7,352 nucleotides of DNA from JBKCHH01 sp046302855 (GTDB taxonomy: Bacteria; Pseudomonadota; Alphaproteobacteria; Rickettsiales; UBA8987), in NCBI GenBank assembly GCA_046302855.1, contig JBKCHH010000046.1:1-7352 (forward strand). Reading direction: 5' to 3'. Shown in pieces: positions 5,703 through 7,352 of this stretch (position 1 is the first letter of the stretch; each line of letters opens with the position of its first letter). Under the pieces are notes generated by a model, which did no database searches, was not told the origin of the DNA, and was given only the letters and a program-made list of their open reading frames with translations. A program made the position numbers and the translations under genes.

Positions 5703-7352
5703 TACTCCTCAATAAAGTGCAGTGCAATAAGGGATTTATAAAAGGCGTTTTTGGTTAAAAGTTGTTTATGGGTGCCGATATCAATAATTTCGCCCTTATC
5801 CATTATTACAATCTTATCTGCCTTTAAAACAGTGGAAATTCTGTGGGCTATCACTAAAATAGTGGCTTTTTCCTTTAGGGAAAATAGTAGCTCTTTCACC
5901 CGCTCTTCTGTAATTAAATCTAGCGAAGCGGTGGGTTCATCTAGCAAAATAATTTCCGCCTTTTTAAAAATTGCCCTAGCGATTAGAATCCTTTGTCTTT
6001 CCCCGCCAGATAAACCTTTTGGCAGCTCTGCAAAGTTTTTAAGATGCTCCAAATCTAAACTTTTAATTAGCTCATCAACTTCACCTTCACGCCCTAAACA
6101 GATGTTTTCCTTCAAACTTTCACTAAAGATAATTTCATTTTGTGGCACTAGGGCTATTTTTTCTAGATAGTTGCTAACATTGGAAATATTTTCATTATTG
6201 ATTAAAATTTCGCCCTCTTTTGCCTGTAAAAAGCCTAGAATTAAATTAAACAGGCTAGATTTTCCAGCCCCAGTTTGCCCAACAAAGGCAACAAAATCGC
6301 CACTATTTATAGTTAAATTGATAGATTTCAAAATGCCAAGATTATCACTAACATTTTTTAGCTCTAGTTTTTTAAAATTTTTAATTTCCACCGAACCTTT
6401 TTGATTGATAATTTTCAAATGGATGATTTCAAAAACCTTTTTTAACGCCGTTTTTAAATTGGCAGAGTTAGAGTAGCTATCTGCTAGGGATACAAAAGAG
6501 CTAGCCAGTAAAACTGAAAAAAATACCAGATAAGTTAGCTCGCCCAAAGAAATATTATTGTTAATAATCTCCAACCCCACCCGCCACAGTAAATACACCA
6601 TGTAAGAAATCACCACAAAAATTACGAGTGATACTAAAGATGAGCGAAGCAGAGTTTTAGTAAAGCTAATTCTACGCAAGGTTTGTTCCTTATCTTCCAG
6701 CTTTTTTATTGCCAATTCTTCTGCCCCAAAAATCTGCAAAGACTTAAGTGCAGAAAAATTCTCAAACAAAAACTGCGAGAGGTTTTTTTTAATCTCCTTT
6801 TCTTTGCCAGCCTTCGCTTTTAACCTTCTGCCAAACAGAACTAAGGGGATAAAAATAAGGGGAATTATTAAAATTAGCTTTAGCAAAAAATGCGGGTTTT
6901 CAATATAGATAAGAATAAAGCTGGTGGTAAGTAAAATGGTGTTTCTAATGGCGAAAATTAGGGAGGTTGCGGTTAGGTTTTCAATAGCCCCTAAATTATG
7001 TTCAATTTCATAATGAAAGTTTTGGTTGGTGTTTTGCGTTAGAATAACCTTTTTAAAGGCTAAGACTCTAAGTTTTGATACTAGCTTTTGTGCTAAGGAA
7101 TTTACAAAAAAACTCCTTATAAAAGAGCCAAAAGATAACAAAAACACCAAAAACAACAGGGCAATAATTTTATTTTCTAAAATAACCGTGCTTTTTTCAT
7201 TATTTAATAACCCAGAATCCACAAAATGCCTAAGGCTATAGCCTATTAGCACAATACTTATCGATACCAAAACTATGCCAATGGTTATAAAAACCAGCTC
7301 CTTTTTAAAAGAGAACAAAACTTTAAAGAAGTTTTTTAGTGGATTTGTTTGG
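5702..7352 (-). CDS. ABC exporter half-transporter, membrane domain fused to ATPase (N-terminus beyond window)
   Basis: 549 residues are visible. The frame stays open through 7349-7351, so the TTG at 7318 is probably internal and the real start lies just outside. Numbering from the first visible codon, six hydrophobic helices are predicted near 20-40, 62-83, 132-150, 154-173, 237-257 and 271-290, as in type I (MsbA/MdlB-like) exporters. The ATPase follows with Walker A GQTGAGKS (358-365), Q-loop Gln404 (VPQNE), signature LSGGE (447-451), Walker B IILLDE (467-472) and H-loop His503 (IAHR). All catalytic residues are intact. Two family features are missing without a frameshift: the aromatic A-loop residue before Walker A (KNVSDNLGIL takes its place), and the X-loop plus its approach before the signature, where LPKG joins directly to LSGG. 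It should act as a homodimer or with a partner half-transporter in the inner membrane. The substrate, perhaps lipid or drug-like, cannot be told. Confidence 0.93.
   Translation of the reverse strand, partial: QTNPLKNFFKVLFSFKKELVFITIGIVLVSISIVLIGYSLRHFVDSGLLNNEKSTVILENKIIALLFLVFLLSFGSFIRSFFVNSLAQKLVSKLRVLAFKKVILTQNTNQNFHYEIEHNLGAIENLTATSLIFAIRNTILLTTSFILIYIENPHFLLKLILIIPLIFIPLVLFGRRLKAKAGKEKEIKKNLSQFLFENFSALKSLQIFGAEELAIKKLEDKEQTLRRISFTKTLLRSSLVSLVIFVVISYMVYLLWRVGLEIINNNISLGELTYLVFFSVLLASSFVSLADSYSNSANLKTALKKVFEIIHLKIINQKGSVEIKNFKKLELKNVSDNLGILKSINLTINSGDFVAFVGQTGAGKSSLFNLILGFLQAKEGEILINNENISNVSNYLEKIALVPQNEIIFSESLKENICLGREGEVDELIKSLDLEHLKNFAELPKGLSGGERQRILIARAIFKKAEIILLDEPTASLDLITEERVKELLFSLKEKATILVIAHRISTVLKADKIVIMDKGEIIDIGTHKQLLTKNAFYKSLIALHFIEE

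Noticed and set aside
5751..7241. Plus-strand ORFs inside the ABC gene (5751-6170, 6171-6404, 7026-7241)
   Set aside because: They are antisense shadows of the ATPase and membrane domains, without ribosome sites.
7316..7318. TTG as the true start of the ABC gene
   Set aside because: The frame continues open with a plausible amphipathic N-terminus (NPLKNFFKVLFSFKK) to the edge of the window, so the start is more likely outside.

Overview
The window looks like chromosomal DNA of a low-GC Gram-negative bacterium. The best guess is an alphaproteobacterium, possibly host-associated or streamlined. The three-domain aminopeptidase P, with its LNIRGADxxHTP signature and C-terminal M24_C-like end, is the main hint. 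The assignment rests on remembered family features, not on a search, and is tentative. Genes are tightly packed, with two ATGA start/stop overlaps, and several proteins are shorter than their families at specific loops.

Layout. (i) 1-1315, + strand: the 3' part of a gene for a probably exported, Thr/Ser/Ala-rich protein. It has one partial and one full fibronectin-III-like domain, then seven nearly identical 46-residue repeats predicted to close into a seven-bladed beta-propeller. This stretch is visibly richer in GC than the rest. (ii) 1316-1550: a 235-base junction between convergent genes. It has no convincing gene but holds two weak hairpins and a 12-base word shared with the other convergent junction. 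(iii) 1551-3936, - strand: a three-gene operon transcribed as dxs, then SemiSWEET A, then SemiSWEET B, each pair overlapping by 4 bases. (iv) 3937-4018: an AT-rich divergent promoter region. (v) 4019-5674, + strand: Xaa-Pro aminopeptidase (pepP-like). (vi) 5685-5702: a clean 7-bp-stem palindrome serving two convergent gene ends. (vii) 5702-7352, - strand: a half-size ABC exporter (membrane domain plus ATPase) whose first codons lie beyond the window.

How the genes work together. DXS condenses pyruvate and glyceraldehyde-3-phosphate in the first step of the MEP isoprenoid pathway. The two SemiSWEETs are predicted passive sugar or small-solute carriers that would be co-translated with it, so a link between carbon supply and DXS is possible but unproven. 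PepP is a housekeeping peptidase, and the ABC protein probably exports a lipid or hydrophobic compound. The most distinctive items are the propeller repeats, whose variation is confined to a few loop positions; the tandem overlapping SemiSWEET paralogues; and an ABC ATPase lacking both the usual A-loop aromatic and the exporter X-loop. I did not find a clear, wholly new defence or mobile system here.
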